Source: an uncultured Collinsella sp.
GTDB taxonomy: Bacteria; Actinomycetota; Coriobacteriia; Coriobacteriales; Coriobacteriaceae
Reading direction: 5' to 3'
Assembly (NCBI GenBank): GCA_900548935.1
Contig: URMR01000132.1
Span: 1 to 5,393 of the forward strand
DNA: 5,393 bases
The notes beneath the pieces are model-generated. The model saw nothing but the letters and a program-made list of their open reading frames with translations. It was not told where the DNA came from and did not search any database. Of the stretch, positions 3,740 to 5,393 are shown one piece after another. Every line of letters begins with the position of its first letter. The stretch's first letter is position 1. A program made the position numbers and the translations under genes.

Positions 3740-5393
3740 GTGGCCAAGACGGTATATTCCGATAACCAACAAAATGTCGATGCTCTGGCTGAGCGTCTGA
3801 GCGGACAAACGTCGCTTTCTGCCGAGCGGGCTAAGCTGGTTGCCTACGACCTGCTCTGCCGCAAGGCACTCAAGATCAAGTCGAGCGCGCTGGCGCAAAT
3901 CTTCCGCTCCGTGGATAAGGAGTGCGATACCAAGGCGATGCGCGATGAGCTTATCGCGGCAAAGATCGTGACCAAGATCGAGGGCAGCGGCATTAACGGC
4001 CGCCCGGCGTTCTATACCATCAATGCCGAGATTCATGATGCCCAGGAGCAGCCTGTCGAGGATTCCGTTGAGGTTCCTGCTGCGGAAGAAGTTGCCCCGC
4101 GTGAGCATATCGATACTGACGAGCTGCTCGATGAGCATGTCGTGCGTGCCTTTACCGCCAAGGCGGGTCGAGGCGGCTTTGGCGGAGGCGGAAAGCGTGA
4201 TGCTCAGCGCCGCGCCCAACAGGAACGCTTCCGTCGTGCTGTGGCTCAAAAGGATGGGGCCGTTGCCGAGGTTGTCGAGAACGAGCCTGTCGCCGAGCCG
4301 CAGGAGCCTGTGAAAGAGCAAAAGTCCGCTGAGCCTCGGGAACCCAAGCGTTGTCGCGGTGCGCATTTTAAGGCCGAGCAGCAGGATGTTGTGCGCGAGG
4401 CCGAAGAGGCTGCCGAGGTTGCAGACGATTCCGAGAAGCCGGCCAAGAAGGCCTCAGACTCGTGCCGTCCCGGTCGCGGCTTTGCAGGTCGCACGTACCC
4501 CGTAAAGCGTCAGGAGAAGGTTAATCAGGTTCCGGAGATGCGGGCCGAGAAGGCCGTGAAGCCTGCCGAGCCGGAAGTCCGTGAACAGAAGCCTGTTGAT
4601 GAGCAGACTGCGTCCGATACGGAGACTCAGGGCCAGCAGCCTGCGGTTGAACAGACGGGGGAGGGTACTTCGAGCAAGCCTCGCCGCCGCCGTCATCGTG
4701 GCGGTCGCGGCTCTAACGCTCAGGATGCCGCCGAGAATGTAGCGCCGCGCGACGAAGATGCGAAGGTAGATGCTCCAATGGAGCAGCCCAAGCGTCAGCC
4801 GGCGAAGGAGGGCAAGGCCGAACGTTCGCAGAAGCAGACGCCTGCTTCGAAACGTGAGCGCAGTGTCCAAGGCGATTCTAAGCGCAAGTCTCAGAAGAGG
4901 CCCGAGTCTGCCGCAGCAGATACGGCCGCCCAGCAGGCTGAGTCGACTACCCATGGCGAGGTTTCGGCGTTTGCCCTGGCCCGTGTTCTGGGCAGGCAGC
5001 TGCTCAAGGTCGTCCCCACGCCCACGGCGCTCTCCAAAATTAAGGAACAGCAGACCCAGATCGTTAAGGTCGAGGGCAAGGACGGCAAGAAAGCTCCACA
5101 GCGCGCTCAGCACAACGAGATGTCCAATCGCAAGATTGCCGAAGAAATCGCGATTATCCAGGCTTGGATCGAGCAAAACCGCGGTGCCGATACTCCGGTT
5201 GCCTCACGCCGCCAGCGCGCCTACCAGATTTTCAATGACGAAAAAGCTTTTGACGGCAAGCATGGTGAGCGCCTGATCAGGCGCATGACCGAAAAGGGCA
5301 TCAGCATGCAGGCGATCAAGGTCGCCCCCAACCGTCCGGTGCACTTTACGGGCTTCTTTACGCTGGGCGCCGACAAGCCGTTCATTATGGTCG
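3740..5393 (+). CDS. JetD/DUF2220-like protein with winged-helix N-terminus and RG-rich linker (3' partial)
   Basis: The open frame starts at GTG 3740, preceded by AAAGGGG (3729-3735), and runs 551 codons to the window edge without a stop. An in-frame ATG at 3716 is an alternative start but has no ribosome-binding site. Residues about 20-97 are compact and winged-helix-like: helices around LSAERAKLVAYDLL and TKAMRDELIAAKIV, then a possible wing VTKIEGSGINGRPAFYTI. Residues about 98-405 are low-complexity, rich in Glu, Pro, Lys and Gln, with basic boxes GRGGFGGGGKR (143-153), KRCRG (203-207), RPGRGFAGR (243-251) and RRRRHRGGRG (315-324). Residues about 407-551 form a second domain. RAYQIFNDEKAF (493-504), then LIRRM and PFIMV at the cut end, resemble the lead-in to the Toprim-like domain of JetD, the nuclease subunit of Wadjet systems. 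That match is from memory and is moderate. The acidic catalytic residues would lie beyond the window. No jetA/B/C gene precedes it, so it is an orphan or the first gene of an operon. Confidence 0.6.
   Translation, partial: MAKTVYSDNQQNVDALAERLSGQTSLSAERAKLVAYDLLCRKALKIKSSALAQIFRSVDKECDTKAMRDELIAAKIVTKIEGSGINGRPAFYTINAEIHDAQEQPVEDSVEVPAAEEVAPREHIDTDELLDEHVVRAFTAKAGRGGFGGGGKRDAQRRAQQERFRRAVAQKDGAVAEVVENEPVAEPQEPVKEQKSAEPREPKRCRGAHFKAEQQDVVREAEEAAEVADDSEKPAKKASDSCRPGRGFAGRTYPVKRQEKVNQVPEMRAEKAVKPAEPEVREQKPVDEQTASDTETQGQQPAVEQTGEGTSSKPRRRRHRGGRGSNAQDAAENVAPRDEDAKVDAPMEQPKRQPAKEGKAERSQKQTPASKRERSVQGDSKRKSQKRPESAAADTAAQQAESTTHGEVSAFALARVLGRQLLKVVPTPTALSKIKEQQTQIVKVEGKDGKKAPQRAQHNEMSNRKIAEEIAIIQAWIEQNRGADTPVASRRQRAYQIFNDEKAFDGKHGERLIRRMTEKGISMQAIKVAPNRPVHFTGFFTLGADKPFIMV

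Noticed and set aside
3557..5176. Antisense open frames of 269 and 240 codons opposite the JetD-like gene
   Set aside because: They are Leu/Arg-rich mirror images of the low-complexity linker and have no recognisable domain. The + strand frame has both a start signal and conserved ends.
1..5393. CRISPR array, tRNA or rRNA gene, insertion sequence
   Set aside because: I saw no repeat-spacer pattern, cloverleaf, transposase motif or terminal inverted repeats with target duplication.

Overview
This window reads as a chromosomal segment of a GC-rich Gram-positive bacterium. The strong GGAGG-type ribosome-binding sites, the C-ending codons of the central gene and the protein types fit the class Coriobacteriia (for example Collinsella or a relative). 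That placement is inference; the window holds no rRNA or other taxonomic marker.

Layout, all genes on the + strand. (1) Bases 1-1268 carry the 3' part of one open frame. It joins the end of a RimI-type GNAT acetyltransferase, without any stop codon, to a complete TsaD (tRNA t6A37 threonylcarbamoyltransferase). (2) Bases 1269-1670 have no large gene but are rich in regulation. They hold a sigma70-like promoter with an 18-bp dyad between -35 and -10, a 5'UTR hairpin, a 14-codon leader ORF (MFTHQLNIISVVII) full of Ile/Val codons, and a set of alternative RNA pairings ending in a strong intrinsic terminator. (3) Bases 1671-3560 encode a 629-residue CstA-family membrane transporter, followed by an intrinsic terminator. 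(4) Bases 3561-3739 hold that terminator, a weak promoter candidate and three ATATG repeats at exact 10-bp spacing. (5) From 3740 to the right edge runs a partial gene for a long protein. It has an N-terminal winged-helix-like domain, about 300 residues of low-complexity charged sequence with Arg-Gly boxes, and a conserved C-terminal domain that resembles the JetD/DUF2220 family (the Wadjet plasmid-defence nuclease subunit). It is cut by the window end.

The most notable feature is the cstA leader. Its architecture is that of a ribosome-mediated transcription attenuator of the ilv/leu type, but it stands in front of a carbon-starvation/pyruvate/peptide transporter rather than a biosynthetic operon. 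This suggests that the transporter is switched on when charged tRNA-Ile/Val runs low, either because it brings in peptides or amino acids, or because it imports pyruvate, the precursor of branched-chain amino acids. The second item of interest is the JetD-like protein with a long RG-rich linker, which has no jetABC genes directly upstream.
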